DNA of 64,000 nt from Lachnospiraceae bacterium (GTDB taxonomy: Bacteria > Bacillota > Clostridia > Lachnospirales > Lachnospiraceae): contig JAFUXA010000008.1 in NCBI GenBank assembly GCA_017470985.1, positions 1-64,000 on the forward strand, written 5' to 3'. Of this stretch, positions 51,874 to 61,336 are shown in pieces. Below the pieces are notes generated by a model. The model was not told the origin of the DNA. It made no database searches and saw only the letters and a program-made list of their open reading frames with translations. The first letter of the stretch is position 1, and every line of letters starts with the position of its first letter. A program made the translations under genes and the position numbers.

Positions 51874-52527
51874 CTACTTCATATGTGACAGGAAAGCCTC
51901 CACATTATCTGCTGAATCTCCTTTGAATACAGCGCTTCCAGCTACAATAATATTAGCTCCCGCCTCAATCACTCTATCGATGTTCTCAATTGTGACACCA
52001 CCATCAATTTCGATGTCAGTCTTATAATTCTTGTTGTCAATCAAATCTCTGAGAGCTGATATCTTGTCCAAAGTGTAAGGTATCAACTTCTGTCCTCCAA
52101 ATCCTGGATTAACTGACATTACAAGTACCATATCCACCATTGGTAACACATGCTCAATCATGGAAATCGGTGTTGCAGGATTGATAGCCACTCCAGCCAT
52201 GACACCTAAGTCCTTGATGTAATTAATAGTTCGATCCAGATGAGTACAAGCTTCAGCATGAACTGTTATAATATCCGCCCCTGCTTTCACGAAATCCTCA
52301 ATAAATCTGTCAGGATCAACAATCATAAGATGACAATCCATAATTGCATCAGTATATTTTCTAAGGGATGACACCACCGGTGCTCCAATTGTAATATTCG
52401 GTGTAAACTGTCCATCCATCACATCAATGTGAATGTATTGAGCTCCTGCTTCCTCCACGCAAGCAATCTCCTCTGCTAACTTACCATAGTCAGCTGCCAA
52501 AATAGATGGCGATAAACAATATTTCAT
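51874..52527 (-). CDS. rpe: Ribulose-phosphate 3-epimerase
   Basis: Interconverts ribulose-5-phosphate and xylulose-5-phosphate in the pentose phosphate pathway. A 217-residue TIM barrel with LSPSILAADYGKL, IHIDVMDGQFTPNITIG (metal and catalytic Asp), MDCHLMIVDPDRFI, MSVNPGFGGQKLI and the second catalytic Asp in IEIDGGVTIENI. GGAG lies just upstream of the ATG. The gap to rsgA contains the second palindromic repeat. Confidence 0.96.
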   Translation of the reverse strand: MKYCLSPSILAADYGKLAEEIACVEEAGAQYIHIDVMDGQFTPNITIGAPVVSSLRKYTDAIMDCHLMIVDPDRFIEDFVKAGADIITVHAEACTHLDRTINYIKDLGVMAGVAINPATPISMIEHVLPMVDMVLVMSVNPGFGGQKLIPYTLDKISALRDLIDNKNYKTDIEIDGGVTIENIDRVIEAGANIIVAGSAVFKGDSADNVEAFLSHMK

Positions 52528-52585
52528 AGTTTCTCCTCTTATGTCGCTTATTATATTTATAATTATTATATTTATAATTACTCTA

Positions 52586-52721
52586 ATCAGCTCCTGAGAT
52601 TATATCTTTGCTAGAACGCTTTCGTTACGGGGCTAACGCAGCAGTACTAAATTCGCCTGAAGGCTCATTAAGTGCTGGCGTTATCCACGTTCCTGCAAAG
52701 ATACAATTCTCGGGAGCTGAT
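52586..52721. repeat. Long palindromic repeat, copy 2
   Basis: A 136-bp element in the rsgA-rpe gap. The arms 52586-52618 and 52688-52721 pair almost fully, for example TCAGCTCC with GGAGCTGA and TATCTTTGC with GCAAAGATA. The core on the minus strand has GCACTTAATGAGC, GCGAATTTAGTACTGCTG and AAAGCGTTC in the same order as copy 1 at 2961-3104. The outer arms have a different sequence from copy 1 but the same design. No other complete copy was found in the window. Confidence 0.8.
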
Positions 52722-52746
52722 ATAACATACATTTAATACTTAATAT

Positions 52747-53643
52747 TTAATATTTGCGTCTACTGGCGATTTCCTCGTAGAGCAACTTATAATTATCGTA
52801 TCGCTCCTGAGATATTTCGCCTCTAGCAAGGGCATCCTTCACCCCGCACTTAGGCTCGTTGATATGTACGCAGCCCAGGAATTTACATTCATTGGCATAT
52901 TTATCAAACTCAGGATAACAATCCTTCAAATCTTCCTTCTCGAATTCAGGGATGTACATGGATGAAAAACCTGGAGTATCCACAATAAATGTATCATCTC
53001 CTAAATATATCAGCTGGGAATGTCTGGTAGTATGCTTGCCTCTGCCAATCTTCTCACTGACTGAACCGGTTTCCATTACAACATCCCCCTTGAGGCAGTT
53101 TATCAATGTGGATTTGCCTACGCCTGAAGGACCAGCAACTGTAGTAATTTTACCCTGAAGGAGTTCTCGAATCTCTCCAACCCCATCATCTTCACCAACA
53201 TCCTCACCTTTTTTCGCTGCTGTAAAATGTACCTCATAACCAGCATTGCCATAAATCTCTGCCAATTCACTCTGCCATTTAGCATCGGATAAATCCATCT
53301 TATTGAAGCATATATGCACAGGCACATTCTGATATTCCATCATTACCAGAAATCTATCCAATAAATTCAAATTAGGTTCCGGAGAAGCTGTAGCAAATAT
53401 TACCAAAGCCTGATCCACATTGGCCACTGCAGGTCTTACAATAGAATTTTTGCGAGGAAGAATCTTCTCCACATTTCCAAGTTTCTTCTTCTCGTCCAAC
53501 ACGGCAATTTCCACTGAGTCACCTACGAGTGGTTTGATTCCGGCTTTGCGAAATGCACCCTTGGCCTTACATTCGTAGACTCCACTGCCATTTACATATA
53601 CATAATAAAATCCTGCTATACCTTTGATTATAGTTCCTGTCAT
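52747..53643 (-). CDS. rsgA: Ribosome small-subunit GTPase RsgA
   Basis: Circularly permuted GTPase (298 residues) that acts in late 30S maturation. N-terminal OB fold, then G4 (CFNKMDL) ahead of G1 (GPSGVGKSTLINCLKG) and G3 (IVDTPGFSSM), the permuted order. The C-terminal zinc site is CKFLGCVHINEPKCGV. It follows prkC and the inserted fic genes; in many Firmicutes rsgA follows prkC directly. Confidence 0.95.
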   Translation of the reverse strand: MTGTIIKGIAGFYYVYVNGSGVYECKAKGAFRKAGIKPLVGDSVEIAVLDEKKKLGNVEKILPRKNSIVRPAVANVDQALVIFATASPEPNLNLLDRFLVMMEYQNVPVHICFNKMDLSDAKWQSELAEIYGNAGYEVHFTAAKKGEDVGEDDGVGEIRELLQGKITTVAGPSGVGKSTLINCLKGDVVMETGSVSEKIGRGKHTTRHSQLIYLGDDTFIVDTPGFSSMYIPEFEKEDLKDCYPEFDKYANECKFLGCVHINEPKCGVKDALARGEISQERYDNYKLLYEEIASRRKY

Positions 53644-53658
53644 TTCTCTCCCTAGATA

Positions 53659-54435
53659 CTATTTATCACCAACATTAGTATTATCTGCATCTGATATTTC
53701 TGAATACATTTTTTTGATTTTTGTTCTATACAGCTCTTCATATACATCTACTTGATGATTATCAACATAATCATAGTAATCATAATCATTATCCTTATCA
53801 ATAATCAAATCATCCATAGTAAGTATTTTTAATCGATTTACATCGTCATTAGAATCACATTGCTTTTTCACTGCTTTAGAAAATATCTCAATAAACCCTG
53901 TATTATCACCAGTATTAAAGCTACATTTACTTGCCTCCAACATTTGATTATGAGTTGTACATGATAAATCAAAATCATATCCACATTTTAAGCATATTAA
54001 TCTTGCAAATTCTCTTTGTGTACGACCATTTCCTTCTCTAAAAGGATGAAGAGCATTTAAATCGCCATAATTATCAGCAAAAGTTTTAATAAAAAGATCA
54101 AAATCATCTTTTGCATCATAGCATTGAGGATAGTATTTTTTAAATACAGATTGTGCATATTCATTAATGCAAGAAACTAAACAAAATAGATTTCCTTTTC
54201 CAATTTCAACTGTGCGTTCTTTACCTGCCCAATCATATATATCTTGAAAAATATACTTATGAATATTTTTTAGATGATTAAAATCAAAACTACCTTCTAT
54301 CGGATCATTCTGTAGTTCATTTAATCTAATAGATGTTAATTCTACTTCAGCTGTAAATAAATCGTCCTTATCTCTAATATTCAATTTATTTACAAGAACG
54401 TCTGAATCAGGATAACAATATCTAGAATCTGGCAT
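53659..54435 (-). CDS. fic: Fic-domain AMP-transferase toxin
   Basis: Fic enzymes transfer AMP (or a related group) to hydroxyls of target proteins such as gyrase and topoisomerase IV. The active motif is intact: HPFREGNGRTQREF, with catalytic His130. The N-terminal part has FNHLKNIHKYIFQDIYDWAG, the usual Fic helix pair. No inhibitory helix is present inside the protein, so inhibition must come from the small partner encoded upstream, with which it overlaps by 14 nt. The C-terminal ~70 residues are acidic and Asp/Tyr-rich (DKDNDYDYYDYVDNH). Its AT-rich codons contrast with prkC and rsgA on either side, which fits acquisition. Confidence 0.92.
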   Translation of the reverse strand: MPDSRYCYPDSDVLVNKLNIRDKDDLFTAEVELTSIRLNELQNDPIEGSFDFNHLKNIHKYIFQDIYDWAGKERTVEIGKGNLFCLVSCINEYAQSVFKKYYPQCYDAKDDFDLFIKTFADNYGDLNALHPFREGNGRTQREFARLICLKCGYDFDLSCTTHNQMLEASKCSFNTGDNTGFIEIFSKAVKKQCDSNDDVNRLKILTMDDLIIDKDNDYDYYDYVDNHQVDVYEELYRTKIKKMYSEISDADNTNVGDK

Positions 54436-54598
54436 ATTTTCTAATTACCTCCTGGCGCAACTCCTCTGAAGTCTTTTCACCTTTAGAAACCTTAATCATT
54501 TCTTTCACAAAATCTTTACTCAGATACATGTTTTCTATAGCCATAGTTGAGATAACATTTTTAATTTCTCGATTCTCTTTTGTATTTTCTACTATCAT
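54422..54598 (-). CDS. VbhA-like antitoxin for Fic (class I)
   Basis: A 58-residue helical protein encoded just before fic, short enough to be missed. It starts MIVENTKENREIKNVI and carries the class I inhibitory motif (S/T)xxxE(G/N) as TMAIEN at residues 18-23; the glutamate is known to reach into the Fic active site and block ATP. GGAG lies 8 nt upstream. Its last 14 nt overlap the fic start, giving coupled translation as in VbhA/VbhT pairs. Confidence 0.85.
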   Translation of the reverse strand: MIVENTKENREIKNVISTMAIENMYLSKDFVKEMIKVSKGEKTSEELRQEVIRKYARF

Positions 54599-54648
54599 AA
54601 TTCAATCTCCATACCGCAAAATACCCACCATAATGTTCTATATAATAT

Positions 54649-54677
54649 ATGATAGACTCCACCGTGCGTATAGTCAA
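54649..54677 (-). promoter_or_regulatory. Promoter of the Fic toxin-antitoxin pair
   Basis: Minus-strand TTGACT (54672-54677), 17-bp spacer, TATCAT (54649-54654). The -35 box directly abuts the T-run of the prkC terminator, so the module carries its own start signal at the point where the prkC transcript ends. Confidence 0.75.
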
Positions 54678-54721
54678 ATAAAAAATACCTATCACCAGTT
54701 TCTCTCAGATGATAGGTATTT
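54678..54721 (-). terminator. Terminator of prkC
   Basis: Minus strand AAATACCTATCA and TGATAGGTATTT (12-bp perfect stem, 54683-54694 with 54710-54721) around a 15-nt loop, followed by TTTATTT. It separates prkC from the Fic pair. Confidence 0.9.
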
Positions 54722-54728
54722 ATAATAA

Positions 54729-56693
54729 TTATTCTCTAGTTAAAGAAGCTGTTTCTGTTCTTCCATCGCTATACTGTATAGTAACTGTATTTGTAGCAAC
54801 ATGACTTACCTGAATAGGTGTCCCACCTGTTTGAACCTCAACATCATGTATTTTAACACCGTTTGCATCCAATATTGTGGCTGTCTGAGCTTCTGTTGTT
54901 CCCTCTGGTAATGATAAAGTAACTGTTCCACTATAGTATACCGGCTTAGCTCCATCACTTACTACAAAATCAACAGACGTTCCGGAATCAACTGTCTTAC
55001 CTGATGAGTAGCCCTGGCTGATTACTCTGCCTGCAGCCACATTATCGCTGTAAGATCTGGTTACATTTCCTACCTTCAGACCAGCTGATGCAAGTGCATT
55101 ATTGGCCTCTGCTTCTGTCATTCCTGTAATACTAGGAACCTGTACTGACTGAATACCAGCACTGATTACAACAGTGATTGTATCTCCCTTGCCAGCCTTG
55201 CCAGTCGGAGAATAGCTAATTACCTGTCCCTCAGGCTTATCTGCCGAGTACTCATAACTTCTGCTGAACTTAAATCCCGCATCCTCAAGTGTAGCCTTGG
55301 CAGACTGCTCTGTCATTCCTGTTACATCAGGAACTTCAATATCTTCCTCAGACTCACCCTTGCTAACCTTGATCTTCACCTTGTTATCAGATGATACCAT
55401 CTGTCCCTTTGGAATAGACTGGCTGATAACCTTATCCTTCTCTACTTCATCGCTTGACTCATATATAATCTCGTAAGCACTCTCAGGAATCTCAGCCTTC
55501 TTCAATGCAGCCTTGGCATCCTTTTCCGTCATACCAACTACATCTATCATCTCATAGCTTGCAACCTGTTCCTGTCCGTCCTTCTTATCTGTTCCTGATC
55601 CGAACACTCCGAAGAATGAACCAACAAAATATACAACCAAAGCCAATATAATACCGGCTGCCGCGAAAATCATAATTGTGATAGCCTTGTCAATCTTTGG
55701 ATTAACAGGACCATCGTCATCATCTTCCTCCTCATCCAGCAAATCATCAGCCTCCAAGGCATCTCCCTTATCTTCATTCATAAGTTCATCCTTGATTTTC
55801 TGCTGTTCCTCTGGGGAGAGAATCTTGGTCTTCTCTGCTTCTTCTACATCAACTATTGTAACAAAGTCCTCATTTGGACTTACTAAAGCCTTCTTCAGAT
55901 CCAGAAGTAAATCTTCCATAGAAGCATATCTTCTATCAGGGCTCTTCATTGTTGCCTTTAAGATAATCTTCTCTATACTAATTGGAAGCTCTGGTGCATA
56001 AGCTGAAGGGGTAACCATCTCTTCCTGCAGATGCTTCAAAGCAATATTTACTGTAGAATCACCATCAAATGGCACACGTCCAGTAACCATCTCATACATT
56101 ACAATACCAAGAGAATAGATATCACTCTTGAAATCTACAAAACCATTTCTAGCCTGCTCAGGTGATACATAATGTACTGAACCCATTACATCAGCATGAA
56201 TTGTATTGCTTGATGTAGCTCTGGCAATACCGAAGTCAGTAACCTTTACCTTGCCTTCTGTAGAAATAATAATATTCTGTGGCTTGATATCTCTATGGAT
56301 AATGCCCTTGTTATGAGCTGCCTCAATACCACGGCCCACCTGAATAGCAATACTGATTGCTTCCTTGAAATTCAACTGACCCTTCTTCTCAATATAAGTT
56401 TTGAGAGTGATACCTTCCACATATTCCATTACGATGTAGTACTCACCATTCTCGCTACCTACATCATAGATATTTACAATATTTGGATGCTCCAAACCAG
56501 CAGCAGACTGTGCCTCTGTTCTGAATTTTGTAACAAAGTTCATGTCCTCTGCAAATTCCTGCTTCAAAACCTTGATAGCAACTTCTCTACCCAGGATATG
56601 ATCCTTGGCTTTGAATACATCTGACATTCCACCGGTACCAATTTTATCTAAAATTTCATATCTATCTGCTACATAATTGCCTACTTCTAACAT
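54729..56693 (-). CDS. prkC: Ser/Thr protein kinase with PASTA domains
   Basis: Membrane kinase (654 residues) that senses peptidoglycan fragments and controls cell-wall and growth functions. Kinase domain at residues ~12-270: GTGGMSDVFKAKD, VAIKVLKQEF, catalytic IIHRDIKPQNI, KVTDFGIARA and HYVSPEQARNG. An acidic linker (LLDEEEDDDDG) precedes one membrane segment near residues 335-360. Outside are three PASTA repeats (IDVVGMTEKDAKAAL, VPDVTGMTEQSAKATL, VPSITGMTEAEANNAL) and a final ~75-residue beta-rich domain without PASTA pattern. It starts 13 nt after stp. Confidence 0.95.
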   Translation of the reverse strand: MLEVGNYVADRYEILDKIGTGGMSDVFKAKDHILGREVAIKVLKQEFAEDMNFVTKFRTEAQSAAGLEHPNIVNIYDVGSENGEYYIVMEYVEGITLKTYIEKKGQLNFKEAISIAIQVGRGIEAAHNKGIIHRDIKPQNIIISTEGKVKVTDFGIARATSSNTIHADVMGSVHYVSPEQARNGFVDFKSDIYSLGIVMYEMVTGRVPFDGDSTVNIALKHLQEEMVTPSAYAPELPISIEKIILKATMKSPDRRYASMEDLLLDLKKALVSPNEDFVTIVDVEEAEKTKILSPEEQQKIKDELMNEDKGDALEADDLLDEEEDDDDGPVNPKIDKAITIMIFAAAGIILALVVYFVGSFFGVFGSGTDKKDGQEQVASYEMIDVVGMTEKDAKAALKKAEIPESAYEIIYESSDEVEKDKVISQSIPKGQMVSSDNKVKIKVSKGESEEDIEVPDVTGMTEQSAKATLEDAGFKFSRSYEYSADKPEGQVISYSPTGKAGKGDTITVVISAGIQSVQVPSITGMTEAEANNALASAGLKVGNVTRSYSDNVAAGRVISQGYSSGKTVDSGTSVDFVVSDGAKPVYYSGTVTLSLPEGTTEAQTATILDANGVKIHDVEVQTGGTPIQVSHVATNTVTIQYSDGRTETASLTRE

Positions 56694-56706
56694 ATATACA
56701 CCTCAT

Positions 56707-57435
56707 CTATCTATAAGGATCAACTAAGATCACAGTAATATTATCCATTCCACCATTTGCATTGGCTCTTGTTACTAATTCTTCTACCCTCTTATCCAAT
56801 GCAACATCTCTAGTTATTATCTCCGCAATATCGTCTTCATCCACCATTGTAGTAAGTCCATCACTACATAGTAGTATTAAATCATTTGCTTTCAAATCCT
56901 CCTCAAAGAAATCCACTCTCACCTGAGGCTCTGCCCCAACAGCTCTTGTAATGAAATTTCTCTTAGGATGGTCCTTGGCCAGATTTCTAGAAAGTTGTCC
57001 ATTATTGACCATCTCTTCTACAATTGAATGATCCACAGTTATCTGTTCTAACTTTCTATCTCGGCATAGATACAGTCTACTGTCTCCTACATTGGCCACA
57101 GTCAACTGGTCATTCTCTATAGTTGCTGCCACAACTGTTGTTCCCATTCCAGCCTTATCTATGTCTTGTGTAGCTTTGCCATACACGGCAGCATTTGCAG
57201 TTGTAATTGCTTGATTTAAAACCTGAACAGGCCCCGACCCATTTGCATTTGATGCGACAATCTTTATTTGGTCCAAAGCATATGTCGATGCATATTCACC
57301 GGCATTATGCCCTCCCATACCATCAGCAACCACATATAGATTTGGCAAGATACCAATTCTATCATCTGTTGCATAGACTGCATCCTGATTTTTAGAGCGG
57401 GCCAGTCCAGTATCCGTCATGAATGCATAACTCAT
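56707..57435 (-). CDS. stp: PP2C-type Ser/Thr phosphatase, partner of PrkC
   Basis: Mn-dependent phosphatase (242 residues; Stp/PrpC) that reverses PrkC phosphorylation. Motifs: TGLARSKNQDAVY, the metal site VVADGMGGHNAGEYAS, AGMGTTVVAATI, ANVGDSRLYL and LLCSDGLTTMVD. It sits between rlmN (2 nt away) and prkC (13 nt), the standard Firmicute arrangement. Confidence 0.95.
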   Translation of the reverse strand: MSYAFMTDTGLARSKNQDAVYATDDRIGILPNLYVVADGMGGHNAGEYASTYALDQIKIVASNANGSGPVQVLNQAITTANAAVYGKATQDIDKAGMGTTVVAATIENDQLTVANVGDSRLYLCRDRKLEQITVDHSIVEEMVNNGQLSRNLAKDHPKRNFITRAVGAEPQVRVDFFEEDLKANDLILLCSDGLTTMVDEDDIAEIITRDVALDKRVEELVTRANANGGMDNITVILVDPYR

Positions 57436-57437
57436 GA

Positions 57438-58481
57438 TTAGTCACCTTTCTGCTCTTTAGAAATATGTTTTCTTCTAAGCTGTCCACAGGCTCCGTCAAT
57501 ATCCCGGCCCATTTCCCTTCTAATAGTAACATTTATTCCATATTTTTCAAGTTTATTTTTAAATGCGTGCACTGCCTCATTGGAGGATTGCACATAATTT
57601 CTCTCCTTTATCGGATTCACAGGAATCAGATTCACATGGCAATTAATTCCCTTTATCAACTCTGCCAATTCAGCTGCATCTGTATCGCTGTCATTGACTC
57701 CAGCCACCAGACTGTACTCAAAAGTTATTCGTCTACCTGTCTCTTTAAAATAATATCTGCAGGCATCCACCGCCTCATTAATATCATATTTATTGGCCAC
57801 TGGCATAAGCTCTAATCTCTTGGCCTGATTTGGCGCATGAAGAGAAAGTGCCAGAGTTATTTGAAAATGATAAGATGCCAACTCCTTCATCTTTGGCACA
57901 ATACCACAGGTAGATACTGTAATATTTCTCTGACTTAAGTTGGCTCCTCTCTCATCAGACAGAAGTTTGATAAATGTAACTATATTATCAAAGTTGTCCA
58001 TAGGTTCCCCTGTGCCCATTACAACCACATTGGAAACCTTCTCGCCTGTATCTCTCTCAATAGAATAAATCTGATCCAATATCTCTGCAGGAGTGAGATT
58101 TCTCTCTAAGCCATCAAGAGTGGAAGCACAGAATCTACATCCCATACGGCATCCCACCTGTGAAGATACACATACCGAATTACCATGCTTATATCTCATA
58201 AGCACACTCTCCACCACATTGCCATCAGACAAAGCAAACAGATACTTTCTGGTTCCATCCTCCTTGGAAATCTGACAATCCACTTGAGTCAAAGATGTAT
58301 ATATACAATTCTCCTGAAGCTTATGTCTCATATCCTTGGAGAGATTGGTCATATCATCAATAGATGCCACCTTGTGGACATGCATCCATTGGAAAAGCTG
58401 CTTTCCTCGAAAAGGCTTCTCTCCTATAGATGTCATATATTCAATTACATCATCATATTCCATAGATTTAATATCTATCAT
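57438..58481 (-). CDS. rlmN: 23S rRNA (adenine-2503-C2)-methyltransferase RlmN
   Basis: Radical-SAM methyltransferase (347 residues) acting on A2503 of 23S rRNA and A37 of some tRNAs. The cluster motif is CRMGCRFCAST, preceded by CVSSQVG; VVMGTGEPMDN binds SAM, and ALSLHAPNQAKR and IRREMGRDIDGACGQL (catalytic C-terminal Cys) are present. It starts 6 nt after rsmB. Confidence 0.96.
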   Translation of the reverse strand: MIDIKSMEYDDVIEYMTSIGEKPFRGKQLFQWMHVHKVASIDDMTNLSKDMRHKLQENCIYTSLTQVDCQISKEDGTRKYLFALSDGNVVESVLMRYKHGNSVCVSSQVGCRMGCRFCASTLDGLERNLTPAEILDQIYSIERDTGEKVSNVVVMGTGEPMDNFDNIVTFIKLLSDERGANLSQRNITVSTCGIVPKMKELASYHFQITLALSLHAPNQAKRLELMPVANKYDINEAVDACRYYFKETGRRITFEYSLVAGVNDSDTDAAELAELIKGINCHVNLIPVNPIKERNYVQSSNEAVHAFKNKLEKYGINVTIRREMGRDIDGACGQLRRKHISKEQKGD

Positions 58482-58487
58482 TATCTC

Positions 58488-59792
58488 TTATGCTCTTTCC
58501 ATCAGTGCAAAGAAGAAACCATCCTGTTCACCCTTCTTTGGTAGAATCTGGCTCTCACTGATTAATTTAAAATCTGTATTATTTTTCAAAAACCATTTCA
58601 CATTTTCCTGGTTCTCAATTCTGCCTATTGTACATGTGGAATATATTATTCTGCCACCGTGTTTTACATATCTAGAAGCATTATATAATATCTGTCTCTG
58701 AAGTTCAGAAAGTTCTCTCAACTGCTCCATTGACATATGATATTTTATATCAGGCTTGCCTGCTATAACGCCAAGTCCGGAACATGGCGCATCACATATA
58801 ACCAAATCCGCAGTCTCCACAGCATTTTCATCCAAAACTGTTCCATCCCAGACGATTGCATCTATATTCTGCAGGCCGGACTTGGCAATATTTTCCTCCA
58901 TAAGCTCAACCTTGTAATCAGACACATCTCTGGCCTGCACATGTCCAGTACCTGACATAAGCTCTGCCACATGGAGACTCTTACCTCCGGGAGCCGCGCA
59001 TACATCAATTACATTGCTGTCAGGTTTCACCTGCGATATATAACCTATCATCATAGAGCTAACATCCTGTACATAGAATTTACCATCGGCAAATTCATCA
59101 ATAGCCATAAGATAATCATAATCTGATATATAATAGGCTCTATCCATAATCTGAGACTGTCCATCAATGACAATCTCTACCGGTTCAACTGCTATGCCCT
59201 GACTTTCAAGAGACTCCTTCAACTCTTCCATGGTTATCAAATCAGTGTTTACTCGAATGCAAGTCTTCTTCTCTGCCAGTAAGGCCTCAAGTACAGCCTC
59301 CACAGTACCCCCATCAAACTGTTCCTGCCAATAATCTATAATCCACTGAGGCATAGAATATTTCACACTCAATCCCTCATAAGATATATCCTTCTTGCTT
59401 CTTGAAATATTGCGAAGTATTCCATTTACAAAACCAGACAGACCACCTAAGCCTCTCTTCTTCACAAGCTTCACTGCCTCATTACAGATTGCAGAATCAG
59501 GCACGCCGTCCATATATAGAATCTGGTAGGTGCTGAATCTAAGCACTGTTCTAATCAGAGGCTTCATCTTGCGAACCTTGGGCTTCTTAACAAAGGAATC
59601 AATAACATAATCCAACTGAATCAGTCTCTCCACTGTACCCTCTGAAACTCGTGTAATAAACGCTCTCTGCTGCTTATCCAAATATTGATATTTCATCAAT
59701 GCAGCAGACAAAACAAGGTGAGTATACCCACCTTGTTCTAAAATCTCATCCAATATATCAAGTATTATTTCTCTCTGGTTTGGTTCTGCCAA
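58488..59792 (-). CDS. rsmB: 16S rRNA (cytosine-967-C5)-methyltransferase RsmB
   Basis: Two-part protein (434 residues): an N-terminal NusB-like RNA-binding domain (residues ~1-135) and a C-terminal SAM methyltransferase with VIDVCAAPGGKSLHVAELM, LVICDAPCSGLGVI (catalytic Cys in the PC motif) and GGRIIYSTCTIGRIENQENV (split here as IIYSTCTI and NQENV). It lies 11 nt after fmt in the conserved priA-def-fmt-rsmB-rlmN run. Confidence 0.95.
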   Translation of the reverse strand: MAEPNQREIILDILDEILEQGGYTHLVLSAALMKYQYLDKQQRAFITRVSEGTVERLIQLDYVIDSFVKKPKVRKMKPLIRTVLRFSTYQILYMDGVPDSAICNEAVKLVKKRGLGGLSGFVNGILRNISRSKKDISYEGLSVKYSMPQWIIDYWQEQFDGGTVEAVLEALLAEKKTCIRVNTDLITMEELKESLESQGIAVEPVEIVIDGQSQIMDRAYYISDYDYLMAIDEFADGKFYVQDVSSMMIGYISQVKPDSNVIDVCAAPGGKSLHVAELMSGTGHVQARDVSDYKVELMEENIAKSGLQNIDAIVWDGTVLDENAVETADLVICDAPCSGLGVIAGKPDIKYHMSMEQLRELSELQRQILYNASRYVKHGGRIIYSTCTIGRIENQENVKWFLKNNTDFKLISESQILPKKGEQDGFFFALMERA

Positions 59793-59803
59793 ATCTATAT
59801 CTC

Positions 59804-60772
59804 CTATCCCAAGACAGTATGAATCTCTATTCCATGTCCTCTCAGAAAATCTCCAACTGCCATTCTCTTCTTGCCTTCCAACTGCACTTCCTGCATAAGC
59901 AATATGTCTCCATTACATTTCACAGCAATGGTATCCTTACCTGTCCAAATCACTTCACCAGGATTGCTTCCTTCTATATCAGCAATTTCTATTCCAGCTA
60001 CATCTGCCATATCTTCATAGGAAGAAACAGCTGCCTTCCACACTTTCAAAGTCTTACCATTTAATCTGGTATATGCACTAGGCCACGGATTTAATCCTCT
60101 GATCAATCGCTCAAGTTCTACAGCAGTCTTCTCAAAGTCCATAGCGCCCATAGACTTCTTGATCATACCCACATGAGTGGCCTCATCCTCATTCTGTGAT
60201 ATAGCATTGACAGTTCCAGCATCAAGTCCCTCTATTGTCTTGACACACAACTTGCCGCCTACAATTGCCAGTCTGTCAAATAGACTTCCGCCTGTCTCAT
60301 CAGCTGCCAATTCAACTTCTTCCTTCAGAAGCATGTCGCCATCATCAAGTCCCACTCCCATCTGCATGGTTGTAACTCCGCTGAACTTATCTCCATTTAT
60401 GACAGCCCACTGAATTGGAGCTGCGCCTCTGTATTTAGGTAACAGGGAAGCATGTACATTGACACATCCCAATCGTGGCATATCCAAAATAGCCTTGGGC
60501 AATATCTGACCAAATGCAGCTACTACAAACACATCTGCCTCATATCCACGCAAATATTCTATTGCTTCCTCTTCCTTGATTTTCACAGGCTGATATACTG
60601 GCAAATCATGTTCTAATGCCCATACCTTCACATCAGGAAATTGCATTTCCTTTCCACGACCTCTAGGCTTGTCCGGCTGAGTTACCACAAGGACAATCTC
60701 GTGACCCGCCTCATATATAGCTTCCAAAGTACTCACTGCAAAATCAGGAGTTCCCATAAATACTACTTTCAT
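59804..60772 (-). CDS. fmt: Methionyl-tRNA formyltransferase
   Basis: Adds a formyl group to initiator Met-tRNA. The 322-residue protein has VVFMGTPDFAVSTLEAI, TQPDKPRGRGKEMQFP, the catalytic HASLLPKYRGAAPIQWA with INGD, and a C-terminal OB-fold-like tRNA-binding part (RLIRGLNPWPSAYT). It starts 3 nt after def. Confidence 0.96.
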   Translation of the reverse strand: MKVVFMGTPDFAVSTLEAIYEAGHEIVLVVTQPDKPRGRGKEMQFPDVKVWALEHDLPVYQPVKIKEEEAIEYLRGYEADVFVVAAFGQILPKAILDMPRLGCVNVHASLLPKYRGAAPIQWAVINGDKFSGVTTMQMGVGLDDGDMLLKEEVELAADETGGSLFDRLAIVGGKLCVKTIEGLDAGTVNAISQNEDEATHVGMIKKSMGAMDFEKTAVELERLIRGLNPWPSAYTRLNGKTLKVWKAAVSSYEDMADVAGIEIADIEGSNPGEVIWTGKDTIAVKCNGDILLMQEVQLEGKKRMAVGDFLRGHGIEIHTVLG

Positions 60773-60775
60773 ATA

Positions 60776-61252
60776 TTACTCTTCCTCGTCTGCATATTTC
60801 ACATCATAGAGAGGTCCCTCAACCTTCTCTGTGTACATATGTCCGTCCAAATGCTCAATCTCATGTACCAATGCTCTGGCAAGAAGCTCCTCACCTTCGA
60901 TAATATACTCATTCATCTCCTCGTCATAAGCCTTGACCTTGACATAATTAGGTCTTGTCACATCTCCGGCTTTACCTGGAATTGACAAGCAACCTTCCTG
61001 TCCTGTCTGCTCACCGGAAGTCTCAAGAATCTCCGGATTAACAAGTACGATTGGTCCGTCTCCCACATCAATTACAGCAATTCTCTTCAATACTCCAACC
61101 TGAGGTGCTGCAAGTCCAACTCCATCAGCATCGTACATTGTCTCAATCATATCATCAATAAGTTCCAATGTTCTGTCATTCATTTCTTTTACAGGACGAC
61201 ATACCTTTGTCAAAACCTCATCACCCTGTATTCTAATCTCTCTAAGTGCCAT
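60776..61252 (-). CDS. def: Peptide deformylase
   Basis: Metalloenzyme (158 residues from the start used) that removes the formyl group from nascent proteins. All three motifs are present: GVGLAAPQVG, EGCLSIPG and HEIEHLDG. ATG 61252 (MALREIRIQGDEVL) is preferred because GGAGAG is 6 nt upstream; an ATG at 61264 overlaps that ribosome site. Confidence 0.96.
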   Translation of the reverse strand: MALREIRIQGDEVLTKVCRPVKEMNDRTLELIDDMIETMYDADGVGLAAPQVGVLKRIAVIDVGDGPIVLVNPEILETSGEQTGQEGCLSIPGKAGDVTRPNYVKVKAYDEEMNEYIIEGEELLARALVHEIEHLDGHMYTEKVEGPLYDVKYADEEE

Positions 61253-61336
61253 ATTTCTCTCCATTCCTATAAACTATTTATGTATTTCCACTCAAGACTC
61301 CCACTCAAGTCCATTACGCAATACAATTCAAATCAT

